The notes: generated from the letters alone by a model not told the origin. A stretch of 64,000 nucleotides of DNA from Catenuloplanes atrovinosus (GCF_031458235.1 NZ_JAVDYB010000001.1:6142501-6206500), one strand, 5' to 3'. Positions 53,233-63,018 are shown, numbered from the stretch's first letter. A program made the numbers and translations.

Positions 53233-53459
53233 GATCAACTCCGGTTTCGGCCGTGAAGAATCAGCAACACGGCGAAACGCTAGGAGGAGGCGGTTTCCCT
53301 CGGGTTCGAGTCGTGAGTCAGCCCGGAAACACGCAGCTAACCGTCTCTGACCTGCGGATGTGAGTTCACACCGACGCACCGGGCGCGGTGAGAGCCAGTT
53401 GACACGGCCGTCATGAACGAGACGCGGGGGAGAAATCCCGCCTGGCGACGCTTCGGTAC

Positions 53460-55529
53460 ATGACCGATGGCGAGCGCGTCGAAACGCACTGTCCGTACTG
53501 CGCGTTGCAGTGCGGCATGACGCTGCGCGCCTCGAATGATCTCATCTCCGTCGAGCCGCGCGACTTCCCCACCAACCGCGGCGGCCTGTGCCAGAAGGGC
53601 TGGACCGCCGCCGACCTCCTGGACCACCCCGAGCGGATCACCACGCCGCTGGTCCGCCGGGACGGCGAGCTGCGCGAGGCCACCTGGGACGAGGCGCTCA
53701 CGCTGGTCGCGTCCAGGATCAAGGACATCCAGCGGCGGTACGACGAGAACGCCGTGGCCGTGTTCGGCGGCGGCGGGCTGACCAACGAGAAGTCGTACGC
53801 GCTCGGCAAGTTCGCCCGCGTCGCGCTGCGCACCCGCAACATCGACTACAACGGCCGGTTCTGCATGTCGTCCGCGGCCGCCGCCGGCATCCGCGCGTTC
53901 GGCATCGACCGCGGCCTGCCGTTCCCGCTCTCCGACGTGGGCAGCGCGGACACGCTGCTGCTGGTCGGCGCGAACGTGGCCGAGACCATGCCGCCGTTCG
54001 GCCGCTGGCTGGCCGACCAGAAGGCGCGCGGCGGCACGCTGATCGTGGTCGACCCGCGCGCCACCCCGACCGCGAAGCAGGCCACGCTGCACCTGCAGCC
54101 CACGCCCGGCACCGACCTGGCGATCGCGAACGCGCTGCTGCACATCGCGCTCACCGAGGGGCTGCTGGACAAGGACTACCTGGCCGAGCGCACCACCGGC
54201 TTCGACGACGTGCGCCGGACCGTGGCGAACTACTGGCCGGCCCGGGTGGAGCGGATGACCGGCGTACCCGTGGCGGATCTGGAGGCGGCGGCCCGCGCGC
54301 TGGCCGGCGCGGAGCGCGCGATCATCCTGACCGCGCGCGGCGCGGAGCAGCACGCCAAGGGCGTGGACACGGTCACCGCGTTCATCAACCTGGCGCTCGC
54401 GCTCGGCCTGCCCGGCCGGCCCGGCTCCGGCTACGGCTGCCTGACCGGCCAGGGCAACGGCCAGGGCGGCCGGGAGCACGGCCAGAAGGCGGACCAGCTG
54501 CCCGGCTACCGCAAGATCGACGACCCGGCCGCGCGCGAGCACGTGGCCGGCGTCTGGGGCGTCGACGCGGCGAGCCTGCCCGGCCCCGGCGTCTCCGCCT
54601 ACGAGCTGCTCGACTCGCTCGGCACCGAGGCCGGCCCCAAGGCGATGCTGCTGTTCGGCTCGAACCCGGTGGTCTCCGCGCCGCGCGCCGGCCGGGTCAC
54701 CGAGCGGATCGAGAGCCTGGAGTTCCTGGTCGTCGCGGACTTCCTGCTCTCCGAGACCGCCGCGCTCGCGGACGTGGTGCTGCCCACCGCGATGTGGGCC
54801 GAGGAGAACGGCACCATGACGAACCTGGAGGGCCGGGTGCTGCGCCGGCACGCCGTGCGCCGCCCGCCCGGCCAGGCCCGCACCGACCTGTCGATCCTGC
54901 ACGAGCTGGCGGCGCGGCTCGGCGTCGAGCGCGGCTTCCCGGAGGACCCCGCGGAGGTGTTCACGGAGCTGCGGCGGGCCAGCGCCGGCGGCGTCGCGGA
55001 CTACCACGGCGTCACCTGGGAGCGGATCGACGCGGCCGACGGCGTCTTCTGGCCGTGCCCGGACGAGGACGGGCCGGACACGCCGCGCATGTTCACCACG
55101 CGGTTCGGCACGCCGGACGGCCGCGCGCGGATGGTGCCGGTCGAGCACCGCGCCGCGGCCGAGGAGCCGGACGCGGACTACCCGTACTACCTGACCACCG
55201 GGCGGGTGCTGGCGCAGTACCAGTCCGGCACGCAGACCCGGCGGGTGAGCGCGCTGCGCAAGGCCGCGCCGCACGCGTTCGTCGAGCTGCACCCCGACCT
55301 GGCCGCGCGTCTCGGCGTCGCGGACGGGGAGCGGCTCACCGTCACCTCGCGGCGCGGCGAGGTCACGGCGCCGGCCCGGCTCAGCGACGCGATCCGGGCG
55401 GACACGGTGTTCATGCCGTTCCACTGGGCGGGCGCGGGCCGGGCGAACTCGCTCACCAACGACGCGCTGGACCCGACCTCCCGCATGCCGGAGTTCAAGG
55501 TCTGCGCCGTCCGCGTGGAAAGGGCCTAG
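53460..55529 (+). CDS. assimilatory nitrate reductase catalytic subunit (molybdopterin enzyme)
   Basis: A 689-residue enzyme that reduces nitrate to nitrite in the cytoplasm. The N-terminal [4Fe-4S] site uses Cys11, Cys14, Cys18 and Cys44 (HCPYCALQCGM ... GGLCQKG). Molybdopterin-binding parts include NYNGRFCMSS-like DYNGRFCMSSAAAAG, GSGYGCLTGQGNGQGGREHG and the C-terminal barrel (PYYLTTGRVLAQYQSGTQTR). No Tat signal, as expected for the NasA/NarB type. It is the first gene of the operon with the FAD subunit and nirBD. Confidence 0.95.
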   Translation: MTDGERVETHCPYCALQCGMTLRASNDLISVEPRDFPTNRGGLCQKGWTAADLLDHPERITTPLVRRDGELREATWDEALTLVASRIKDIQRRYDENAVAVFGGGGLTNEKSYALGKFARVALRTRNIDYNGRFCMSSAAAAGIRAFGIDRGLPFPLSDVGSADTLLLVGANVAETMPPFGRWLADQKARGGTLIVVDPRATPTAKQATLHLQPTPGTDLAIANALLHIALTEGLLDKDYLAERTTGFDDVRRTVANYWPARVERMTGVPVADLEAAARALAGAERAIILTARGAEQHAKGVDTVTAFINLALALGLPGRPGSGYGCLTGQGNGQGGREHGQKADQLPGYRKIDDPAAREHVAGVWGVDAASLPGPGVSAYELLDSLGTEAGPKAMLLFGSNPVVSAPRAGRVTERIESLEFLVVADFLLSETAALADVVLPTAMWAEENGTMTNLEGRVLRRHAVRRPPGQARTDLSILHELAARLGVERGFPEDPAEVFTELRRASAGGVADYHGVTWERIDAADGVFWPCPDEDGPDTPRMFTTRFGTPDGRARMVPVEHRAAAEEPDADYPYYLTTGRVLAQYQSGTQTRRVSALRKAAPHAFVELHPDLAARLGVADGERLTVTSRRGEVTAPARLSDAIRADTVFMPFHWAGAGRANSLTNDALDPTSRMPEFKVCAVRVERA

Positions 55530-55533
55530 AAGC

Positions 55534-57003
55534 GTGAAGGTCACCATCATCGGGTACGGCATGGCCGGCTCACGTCTCGCCGCGGAGCTGCGCGCCCGCA
55601 ACGCGGACGTGAAGGTCACCGTGCTGGGCGCGGAACCGCACCGCGCCTACAACCGGATCATGCTGTCGAACCTGCTGGCCGGCAAGGTCGGCGAGGCGGA
55701 CGTGGAGATCACCGAGGCGGCCGGGCACGGCGTGGACGTGCGCCCCGGCTCGGCCGTGGTCGCGATCGACCGCGCGGCCCGCACCGTCACCACCGCCTGC
55801 GGCGACATCCACCCGTACGACCACCTGGTCCTGGCCACCGGCGGCGAGGCGGTCATCCCCGCGATCCCCGGACTGCCCGGCAGCCGCCCCGACGACCCGC
55901 CCCTGACCGGAGCGAAGGCCGAGCCGCTGCCGGACCGGGTCGCCGTGTTCCGGACGCTGGACGACTGCCGGCGCATCCTGGCCGTGGCCGAGACCGCCCG
56001 GACCGCGATCGTGCTCGGCGGCGGGCTGCTCGGGCTGGAGGCCGCGCGGGGGCTCACCGCGCGCGGGCTGTCCGTGCGCGTGGTGCACGCGGTCGACCGG
56101 CTGATGAACCGGCAGATCGACACCGGGGCCAGCGGCGTGCTCACCCGTACCCTCGAGGGTCTGGGCATCGGCTGCGTGCTGGACGCGGAGACCGAGGCGG
56201 TCGAGAGCACGCCGGACGGCGTCACGCTGCGCCTGGCCGGCGGCCGGACGCTGGACGCGGACCTGCTGGTGCTGGCGTGCGGCGTGCGGCCGGAGACCGG
56301 CCTGGCCCGCGCGGCCGGCCTGGACGTGGGCCGCGGCGTGCTGGTCGACGACGCGATGCGCACCTCCGACCCGCACGTCTGGGCGATCGGCGACTGCGCG
56401 GAGCACGACGGCGTGGTCGGCGGCCTGGTCGCGCCGGCCTGGGAGCAGGCGCGCGTGGTGGCGTCGCGGCTGACCGGCGAGGAGCCGGACGCGGTCTACC
56501 GGCAGCCGGCCGTGGTCACCCGGCTCAAGGCCACCGGCATCGACCTGGCCGCGATGGGCGCCTCCACCGGGCCCGAGGAACTGGTCTTCTCCGACCCGGC
56601 GCGCGGTACGTACGCGCGGCTGGTCATCGACGGGGACCGGCTGGCCGGCGCGATCATGCTGGGCGACAACCCGGCGATCGGCACCGTCATCCAGCTGTTC
56701 GACCGGGGTACGCCGGTGCCGAGCGACCGCCGCGCGCTGCTGCTCGGCCGCGCGCTCGGCACGGCGCCGGTCGCGGTGGCCGAGTCGCCCGCGCTGATGC
56801 CGGACGCCGCCACCGTCTGTCAGTGCAACAACGTCAGCAAGGGCGCGCTGGTGCGCTGCTGGCGTGACGGCGCCCGCTCGGTCGGCGACGTGGTCGCCGC
56901 GACGCGCGCCACCACCGGCTGTGGGACCTGCAGGGAAGCGGTCTGCGGCATCGTCGATTGGCTGTCCTCGGTGGACAGTCCAGCCTCGGAGGTTCTGGCA
57001 TGA
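55534..57003 (+). CDS. NAD(P)H/FAD oxidoreductase with BFD-like [2Fe-2S] domain (nitrate reductase electron-transfer subunit)
   Basis: A 489-residue flavoprotein resembling the N-terminal half of NirB and Bacillus NasB. FAD-binding VTIIGYGMAGSRLAAELRAR opens the protein. The NAD-binding fold is AIVLGGGLLGLEAARGL, with VWAIGDCAEHDGVVGGLVAP. The C-terminus has a BFD-like cluster motif (VCQCNNVSKGALVRC and GCGTCREAVCG). It probably passes electrons from NAD(P)H to the nitrate reductase encoded 4 bases upstream. The GTG start has AAAGGG ahead. Its stop overlaps nirB (ATGA). Confidence 0.9.
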   Translation: MKVTIIGYGMAGSRLAAELRARNADVKVTVLGAEPHRAYNRIMLSNLLAGKVGEADVEITEAAGHGVDVRPGSAVVAIDRAARTVTTACGDIHPYDHLVLATGGEAVIPAIPGLPGSRPDDPPLTGAKAEPLPDRVAVFRTLDDCRRILAVAETARTAIVLGGGLLGLEAARGLTARGLSVRVVHAVDRLMNRQIDTGASGVLTRTLEGLGIGCVLDAETEAVESTPDGVTLRLAGGRTLDADLLVLACGVRPETGLARAAGLDVGRGVLVDDAMRTSDPHVWAIGDCAEHDGVVGGLVAPAWEQARVVASRLTGEEPDAVYRQPAVVTRLKATGIDLAAMGASTGPEELVFSDPARGTYARLVIDGDRLAGAIMLGDNPAIGTVIQLFDRGTPVPSDRRALLLGRALGTAPVAVAESPALMPDAATVCQCNNVSKGALVRCWRDGARSVGDVVAATRATTGCGTCREAVCGIVDWLSSVDSPASEVLA

Positions 57004-59534
57004 AGCGCCTGGTGATCATCGGCAACGGGATGGTCGGGCAGCGGCTCGTCGAGGCGGTCCGCGCGCGCGACACGGCGGGCGCGTGGTCGGTCACGGTGCT
57101 GGCGGAGGAGAGCCGCGCCGCGTACGACCGGGTCAAGCTGTCCGCGTTCTTCGACGGCGCCTCGGCCGAGGACCTCAACCTGCACACCCCGGACGACGGC
57201 GTGGACCTGCGGCTGGGCGAGCCGGCGCTGGCGGTGGACACCGAGGCCCGGATCGTCACCACCGCGGCCGGCACGTACGCCTACGACGCGCTGGTGTTCG
57301 CGACCGGCTCGTACCCGTTCGTACCGCCGGTCGAGGGCAAGGACCTGCCCGGCGTCTTCGTCTATCGCACGCTGGACGACCTGGAGGCGATCCGGGACTA
57401 CGCGCGGGGCCGCAGCATCGGCGCGGTGATCGGCGGCGGCCTGCTCGGCTTGGAGGCGGCGAACGCGATGCGCCTGCTCGGGCTGGCCACGCACGTCGTC
57501 GAGTTCGCGCCGCGCCTGATGCCGGTGCAGGTCGACGAGGCCGGCGGTGCGATGCTCCGGCGCTACGTCGAGGACCTCGGCGTCACCGTGCACACCGGCA
57601 CCGGCACGACCGCGCTGAACGCGGGCGAGGACGGCGCCGTGGCCAGCCTCAGCCTCTCCAACGGCGCGGTGGTCAAGGCCGACCTGGTGATCGTGGCCGC
57701 CGGCATCCGCCCGCGCGACGACGTGGCCCGCGCGGCCGGCCTGGAGGTGGGCGCGCGCGGCGGCATCCTGGTCGACGACGCCTGCCGGGCCAGCGCGCCG
57801 GACGTCTACGCGGTCGGCGAGTGCGCGGCCGTCGACGGCGTCTGCTACGGCCTGGTCGCACCCGGGTACGCGCAGGCCGAGGTGGTCGCGGACCGGCTGA
57901 TGGACGGGGCCGCCACGTTCCCCGGCGCGGACATGTCCACCAAGCTGAAGCTGCTCGGCGTGGACGTGGCCTCGTTCGGCGACGCGCACGGCACCACCGA
58001 GGGCTGCCTGGACGTGACGTTCACCGACCCGGCCACCCGCGTCTACGCCAAGCTGGTGCTCTCCGACGACGCGAAGACGCTGCTCGGCGGCGTGCTGGTC
58101 GGCGACGCCACCTCCTACCCCACGCTGCGCGCCGGCGTCGGCATGGCGCTGTCCGCTCCCCCGCTGACGCTGCTGGCGCCGGCCGGCGCGGACGCCGACC
58201 CGGGCGCCGGGCTGGCCGCGCTGCCCGGGTCCGCGCAGGTCTGCTCCTGCAACGCGGTCACCAAGGACCAGATCGTCGACGCGATCCACACCGAGGGCTG
58301 CGCGGACGTGCCGGCGCTCAAGGCCTGCACCCGCGCGGGCACCAGCTGCGGCTCCTGCGTACCGATGCTGAAGCAGTTGCTGACGCTGGAGGGCGTGACG
58401 CAGTCGAAGGCGCTGTGCGAGCACTTCGACCACTCGCGGCAGGAGCTGTTCGACATCGTCCGGGTCCGCAACATCCGGTCGTTCTCCGCGCTGATCGGCG
58501 AGGTCGGCCGCGGCAAGGGCTGCGACATCTGCAAGCCGGCCGTGGCGTCGATCCTGGCGTCGCTGCACACCGGCTACGTGCTGGAGGGCGAGCAGGCGTC
58601 GCTGCAGGACACCAACGACCACTTCCTGGCCAACATCCAGCGCAACGGTACGTACTCCGTGGTGCCGCGCATCCCCGGCGGCGAGATCACGCCGGAGAAG
58701 CTGATCGTGATCGGCGAGGTGGCGCGCGACTTCAACCTGTACACGAAGATCACCGGCGGGCAGCGGATCGACCTGTTCGGCGCGCGCGTGGAGCAACTGC
58801 CGCAGATCTGGAAGCGGCTGGTCGACGCCGGGTTCGAGAGCGGGCACGCGTACGGCAAGTCGCTGCGCACCGTGAAGTCGTGCGTCGGCTCGACCTGGTG
58901 CCGCTACGGCGTGCAGGATTCGGTCGGGCTCGCGGTCGCGCTGGAGCTGCGCTACCGCGGCCTGCGCTCGCCGCACAAGCTCAAGTCCGCGGTGTCCGGC
59001 TGCGCCCGGGAGTGTGCGGAGGCGCGCAGCAAGGACTTCGGCATCATCGCCACGGACAACGGCTGGAACCTCTACGTCGGCGGCAACGGCGGCTTCCGGC
59101 CCCGGCACGCGGACCTGTTCGCCACGGACCTGACCACGGAGGAGTTGGTCCGTACCATCGACCGGTTCCTGATCTTCTACATCCGCAGCGCGGACCGGCT
59201 GCAGCGCACGGCCGCGTGGATCGAGTCGCTGGACGGCGGGCTGGACCACCTGCGGGACGTGATCGTGCACGACTCGCTGGGGCTGTGCGCGGAACTGGAC
59301 GAGGCCATGGCCCGCCACGTCACGAACTACGCGGACGAGTGGGCGGCGACGCTGGAGGACCCGGAGCGGCTCGCCCGGTTCGTCTCGTTCGTCAACGCGC
59401 CGGACGCGCCCGACCCGTCGATCAGCTTCACGGTCGAGCGCGGGCAGCCGGTGCCCGCGTCGTCCGACACCACCCGCCAGCCGGTACTGCTCGGCATGCC
59501 GGCCGCCGTCTCCACCGAAGGGAGCCCCGCATGA
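57000..59534 (+). CDS. nirB: nitrite reductase [NAD(P)H] large subunit
   Basis: An 844-residue enzyme reducing nitrite to ammonium. It starts with FAD/NAD domains (LVIIGNGMVGQRLVEAV, IGGGLLGLEAANAMRLLG). A [2Fe-2S] BFD domain follows (VCSCNAVTKDQIVDAIHT, AGTSCGSCVPML). The siroheme-[4Fe-4S] domain shows SCVGSTWCRYGVQDS and VSGCARECAEARSKDFGII, giving the four cluster cysteines. The ATG at 57000 has CGGAGG ahead and overlaps the previous stop. It is coupled to nirD by ATGA. Confidence 0.96.
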   Translation: MKRLVIIGNGMVGQRLVEAVRARDTAGAWSVTVLAEESRAAYDRVKLSAFFDGASAEDLNLHTPDDGVDLRLGEPALAVDTEARIVTTAAGTYAYDALVFATGSYPFVPPVEGKDLPGVFVYRTLDDLEAIRDYARGRSIGAVIGGGLLGLEAANAMRLLGLATHVVEFAPRLMPVQVDEAGGAMLRRYVEDLGVTVHTGTGTTALNAGEDGAVASLSLSNGAVVKADLVIVAAGIRPRDDVARAAGLEVGARGGILVDDACRASAPDVYAVGECAAVDGVCYGLVAPGYAQAEVVADRLMDGAATFPGADMSTKLKLLGVDVASFGDAHGTTEGCLDVTFTDPATRVYAKLVLSDDAKTLLGGVLVGDATSYPTLRAGVGMALSAPPLTLLAPAGADADPGAGLAALPGSAQVCSCNAVTKDQIVDAIHTEGCADVPALKACTRAGTSCGSCVPMLKQLLTLEGVTQSKALCEHFDHSRQELFDIVRVRNIRSFSALIGEVGRGKGCDICKPAVASILASLHTGYVLEGEQASLQDTNDHFLANIQRNGTYSVVPRIPGGEITPEKLIVIGEVARDFNLYTKITGGQRIDLFGARVEQLPQIWKRLVDAGFESGHAYGKSLRTVKSCVGSTWCRYGVQDSVGLAVALELRYRGLRSPHKLKSAVSGCARECAEARSKDFGIIATDNGWNLYVGGNGGFRPRHADLFATDLTTEELVRTIDRFLIFYIRSADRLQRTAAWIESLDGGLDHLRDVIVHDSLGLCAELDEAMARHVTNYADEWAATLEDPERLARFVSFVNAPDAPDPSISFTVERGQPVPASSDTTRQPVLLGMPAAVSTEGSPA

Positions 59535-59872
59535 TCCTCGATGTCCAGACCTTCCAGGCCGTCTGCCCGCTGGCCCGCCTGGAACCGAACCGCGGCGTGG
59601 CCGCGCTGGTGGACGGCGTGCAGGTGGCGCTGTTCCGCACGTCCGAGGGCGAGATCTTCGCGGTCGGCAACCAGGACCCGATCTCGCATGCGTACGTGAT
59701 GTCCCGCGGCATCGTCGGCAGCCGCGGCGACGCCCCGACCGTGGCGTCGCCGCTGCACAAGCAGGTGTACGACCTGCGCACCGGCGACTGCCTGGACGTG
59801 CCCGGCGTGACGCTGCCGGTCTACCCGGCGCGCGTGACGGACGACGCGGTTGTCGAGGTGGCCGTGCACTGA
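59531..59872 (+). CDS. nirD: nitrite reductase small subunit
   Basis: A 113-residue Rieske-fold protein that lacks the Rieske Cys-His ligands, as usual for NirD: CPLARLEPNRGVAALVDGVQ, FRTSEGEIFAVGNQDPISHA, VASPLHKQVYDLRTGDCLDV. It pairs with NirB. Its ATG overlaps the nirB stop by 4 bases. Confidence 0.95.
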   Translation: MILDVQTFQAVCPLARLEPNRGVAALVDGVQVALFRTSEGEIFAVGNQDPISHAYVMSRGIVGSRGDAPTVASPLHKQVYDLRTGDCLDVPGVTLPVYPARVTDDAVVEVAVH

Positions 59873-59877
59873 CCAAG

Positions 59878-60384
59878 ATGGGTCCCATGGAGCATGTGTT
59901 CGGGAACGTGGACGCGCCCGTGACGGTGTTGGAGTACGGCGACTACCAGTGCCCGTACTGCGCGGGCGCGGCCCCGGTGCTGCGCCGCCTGGTCGAGGAG
60001 TCGGACGGCCAGGTCCGCCTGATCTTCCGCAACTTCCCGCTCTACGAGATCCACGAGTACGCGCTGACCGCCGCGCTCGCCGCCGAGTCCACCACCGCCG
60101 CCGGCGTCTTCTGGGACATGCACCACGTGCTGTTCAAGAAGCAGGACCGGCTGGAGGACGCGTTCCTGCGCCACTACGCGGAGGCGGTCGGCGCGGACCC
60201 CGACCTGGCCACCGGCGACGCCGCCCAGCAGTTCGCCCCCAAGGTCCAGCGGGACTACGCGGCCGGCGTCGAGTCCGGCATCGGCGGCACTCCCAGCCTC
60301 CTGATCAACGACACGCCCTACGAGGGCCGGATCGAGCTGGCCGAGCTCCGCCGCGCCACCAGCCTCACGCTCCGCCGCGCCTGA
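59878..60384 (+). CDS. DsbA-family thioredoxin-like protein
   Basis: A 168-residue thioredoxin-fold oxidoreductase. The redox motif CPYC is in EYGDYQCPYCAGAAPVLRR. GGTPSLLINDTPYEG contains the cis-proline loop of DsbA proteins. There is no signal peptide or membrane anchor, so it is probably cytoplasmic. It begins 5 bases after nirD, suggesting co-transcription with nitrate assimilation, perhaps for thiol protection. Its 3' end overlaps the permease gene tail-to-tail by 67 bases. Confidence 0.88.
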   Translation: MGPMEHVFGNVDAPVTVLEYGDYQCPYCAGAAPVLRRLVEESDGQVRLIFRNFPLYEIHEYALTAALAAESTTAAGVFWDMHHVLFKKQDRLEDAFLRHYAEAVGADPDLATGDAAQQFAPKVQRDYAAGVESGIGGTPSLLINDTPYEGRIELAELRRATSLTLRRA

Positions 60385-61649
60385 TCCGCCTGATCCGCCT
60401 GGCCCGCCTCGGCCGTCTCCTCGGCGGCCGGGCGCGGGTGCACGGTGAGCAGCGTGGCGGTGGCCAGGAGCAGCGGCGCCAGCAGGTAGGGGCCGCAGCA
60501 GGCCAGCGCGGCCGCGGAGAGCACCGTCGCGGTCAGCGCGGTGCGGCGCTCGCGGCCGGCCGGCAGCAGCCGGACCGCCGAGGCGGTGCCGACGACGGTG
60601 ACGGCGGCGAGGCAGGCGGCCGTCACCCGCAGCAGAAAGTCCAGATCCAGGCTCAGCAGGATCACCGGTACGCCGCAGGCCGCCGCCATCGCCGCGAGCA
60701 GCCCGAGGCTGCGCAGCGGCACCGCGCCCGGCTCGCCGCCCCGGGCGAACCAGCGCGGCAGCACGCCGTCCCGGGCCAGCGCCGCGCCGAGCCGCGCCGC
60801 GCCGGCCAGGTAGGTGTTGATCCCGCCGAAGCTCAGCAGCAGCGCCGCCACCGCCACGATCGGGCGCGCGGCCGGCCCGATCCCGGTCTCCAGCAGCGCC
60901 ACCAGCGCGCCCGGATCGGCGGCGCGCGGGCCGAGCACGCCGATGGTCACCACGGACAGCGCCAGGTAGAGCACGCCGACGATGGCGAGCGCACCCTGGG
61001 TGGACCGCATCAGGACGCGGCGGCCGTCCGCGAAGTCCGCGGACAGGTGGCTGGCCGCCTCCCAGCCGACGAACGCGAACAGCAGCACGCCGACTGCCGC
61101 AGCCACCCCACCGGCCCCGTGCGGCGCGAACGGGACGAAGTGCGCGGCCCGCGCGTGCGCCCCGGCGGTCACGATCGCGGTGCCGAGCAGCCCCACCAGG
61201 AGCAGGAGCAGCCACATCTGTACGCGCCCGGACGTGCGCAGCCCCGCCGCGTTGGCCGCGAACGCCGCCGCCATCAGCAGCACCGCGCCGAGCAGCGCCA
61301 CGCCACCGCCCAGCCCGAGCGCCGCGGCCGCCGCCTCGGCGCCGACCAGCGCACCGGCGAACGTGCCGAGCGGGATGACACCGTAGAACCAGGCACCCAC
61401 CACCGCCGCGGTCCGCTCACCGAACGCGCGCCGGGCGAACGCCGCCACGCCGCCACCGTCCGGGTACCGCATGCCGAGCACCGCGAACGTGATCGCGACC
61501 GGCGCGCTGAGCAGCAACAGCGCGGCCCAGGCGAGGATCGACGCCGGTCCCGCGACCGCCGCGCCCAGCTGCGGCAGCACGAGCACGCCGGGCCCGAGTA
61601 CGCCGCCGAGCAGAAGTGCCGTCCCGTACCGAATGTTGAGCCGTTTCAT
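60318..61649 (-). CDS. APC-family amino-acid permease
   Basis: A 443-residue transporter of the APC superfamily. It starts NIRYGTALLLGGVLGPGVLV, the unwound helix 1 with its glycine-rich GPGVL binding site, then about 11 more hydrophobic segments. FVGWEAASHLSADFADGRR is conserved. The ATG at 61649 (MKRLNIRYG) is the family start. It is divergent from an Lrp/AsnC regulator, which probably controls it in response to an amino acid. Confidence 0.88.
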   Translation of the reverse strand: MKRLNIRYGTALLLGGVLGPGVLVLPQLGAAVAGPASILAWAALLLLSAPVAITFAVLGMRYPDGGGVAAFARRAFGERTAAVVGAWFYGVIPLGTFAGALVGAEAAAAALGLGGGVALLGAVLLMAAAFAANAAGLRTSGRVQMWLLLLLVGLLGTAIVTAGAHARAAHFVPFAPHGAGGVAAAVGVLLFAFVGWEAASHLSADFADGRRVLMRSTQGALAIVGVLYLALSVVTIGVLGPRAADPGALVALLETGIGPAARPIVAVAALLLSFGGINTYLAGAARLGAALARDGVLPRWFARGGEPGAVPLRSLGLLAAMAAACGVPVILLSLDLDFLLRVTAACLAAVTVVGTASAVRLLPAGRERRTALTATVLSAAALACCGPYLLAPLLLATATLLTVHPRPAAEETAEAGQADQADQARRSVRLVARRSSASSIRPS

Positions 61650-61691
61650 GCGCCAAAAGCTAGGCAGTCGGACCGCCTCAGCGGCGCTCCA

Positions 61692-61703
61692 CCGAACGTT
61701 CGG
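61692..61703. promoter_or_regulatory. palindrome between permease and Lrp genes
   Basis: CCGAACGTTCGG, a perfect 12-base palindrome in the 80-base divergent promoter region, is a candidate Lrp-protein binding site. Confidence 0.4.
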
Positions 61704-61729
61704 CCGGATTACCCTGGCATAGTCGGGGC

Positions 61730-62209
61730 ATGGACGAATTGGATTCGGCGTTGATCCGGCTTCTCCAGTCGGATGCGCGGTTGTCGAACCGGGAACTGGC
61801 TCGTCGGCTCGGCATCGCACCCTCGACCTGCCTGGAGCGGGTGCGCGCCCTCACCCGCCGCGGCGTGATCCGCGGCTACCACGCCGACATCGACCCGATC
61901 GCGCTCGGCCGCGGCGTACAGGCCATGGTCTCCGTCCAGGTCCGCCCGCTGAGCCGCGACGTGATCACCACCTTCAAGGCCGCCGCCAGCGACATGCCCG
62001 AGGTCCTGAGCGTCTTCGTCCTCGCCGGCGGCGACGACTTCCTCCTCCACGTCGCGGTCCCCGACCTCGACGCCCTGCACGCCTTCCTCCTCGACCACCT
62101 CAGCAAACGCCGCGAAATCACCGGCTTCCGCACCTCCATGATCTTCCAGCAGATGCAGAACCAAACCCCCGAACCCCTCCTCCGCCCCGACCGCCTCCCC
62201 CCTGGATGA
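61730..62209 (+). CDS. Lrp/AsnC-family regulator
   Basis: A 159-residue regulator. The helix-turn-helix is LDSALIRLLQSDARLSNREL, ARRLGIAPSTCLERVRAL, then TRRGVIRGYHADIDPIALGR. The RAM effector domain follows (AMVSVQVRPLSRDVITTFKA, VAVPDLDALHAFLLDHLS). It is divergent from the amino-acid permease by 80 bases. A likely palindrome CCGAACGTTCGG at about 61692 lies between them. Confidence 0.93.
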   Translation: MDELDSALIRLLQSDARLSNRELARRLGIAPSTCLERVRALTRRGVIRGYHADIDPIALGRGVQAMVSVQVRPLSRDVITTFKAAASDMPEVLSVFVLAGGDDFLLHVAVPDLDALHAFLLDHLSKRREITGFRTSMIFQQMQNQTPEPLLRPDRLPPG

Positions 62210-62504
62210 TTCCCGGACGACTCACCCCCCTGCCAGCCCCCGGCCCCCCACGGCCTCGGCCACGAGCGACCCCCACCCCGCCGCCCGGCCGCTCACCACG
62301 CGACTCGCACACCGACGATCCAAGACCGAGACGGCCGCCTGCCGCCTACTGATCACCGCACCACTCGCGCCGCCAACCGAATACGACGACCTCCGGCCCC
62401 CACAACCGCCTGCCGCCCACCCAATCCCCCGCGACTCGCACCCCGACCACTGGCGCCGGTCACATGCCGCTGCCGATCACATGCCGTGCCGCGTGCCGGC
62501 CCCG

Positions 62505-62632
62505 CGCCGATGCCGGTGCCGGCCGGGCGCCGGTGCCGGGTGCCGGTGTCGGTGCCGGCCGGGCGCCGGTGCCGGGTGCCGGTGTCGGTGCCGGCCGGGC
62601 GCCGGTGCCGGTGCCGGTGCCGGTGCCGGAGA
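62505..62632. repeat. 36-bp tandem repeat, about 3 copies
   Basis: The unit begins GGCCGGGCGCCGGTGCCGGG at 62521, 62557 and 62593, exactly 36 bases apart. It is followed by short GCCGGT triplet-like repeats to 62632. Confidence 0.85.
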
Positions 62633-62787
62633 GCTTGAACTCGATGCCGACGCCAGCGTCCGATATTTACGATATGGGGGACGGGATCGGCCCGGTCGGC
62701 AGGCGAACCGCGCGACTCGCCCAGTGGCACCGGAAGCGGAATGACAGCGGACTCCCTACAGCAAAATTGAACACGTCCAGGGCGATG

Positions 62788-62874
62788 ATTGATCTCTGCG
62801 GCGACTTTGTGAGCCTCAGGCACGTTATTCCGGCCGAATTACGTGCCTGAGGCTCACAAAGTGGGTCGATCAAT
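62788..62874. repeat. long hairpin with 22-bp perfect stem
   Basis: Stem 62804-62825 pairs perfectly with 62841-62862 (right arm ACGTGCCTGAGGCTCACAAA and two more bases). The inner part continues as ATTC/GAAT around a CGGCC loop. The outer ATTGATC / GATCAAT arms (62788-62794, 62868-62874) extend it. Confidence 0.8.
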
Positions 62875-63018
62875 TGGGTCTACAGGAAAGATCACCAAAT
62901 ATTGGTGCGACATAGCGGACATCTCGACCTGGAGGCCCTAGCCGAGTTCTAGTTTGGTCGACCGCCCAACCCCGGACACGGCCAGGCCACTCGAGCAAGA
63001 ACGCGTGCCGGAATACGC

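Noticed and set aside
53233-53459. GlnR boxes in the nitrate transporter / reductase promoter region
   Set aside because: GAAAC-like half-sites are present but the spacing to GTnAC-like partners does not fit the consensus. Control by GlnR is plausible but not supported by the motif.
56820-59888. Open frame of 1022 codons opposite nirB
   Set aside because: Shadow of the nitrate assimilation operon, with composition typical of reverse frames.
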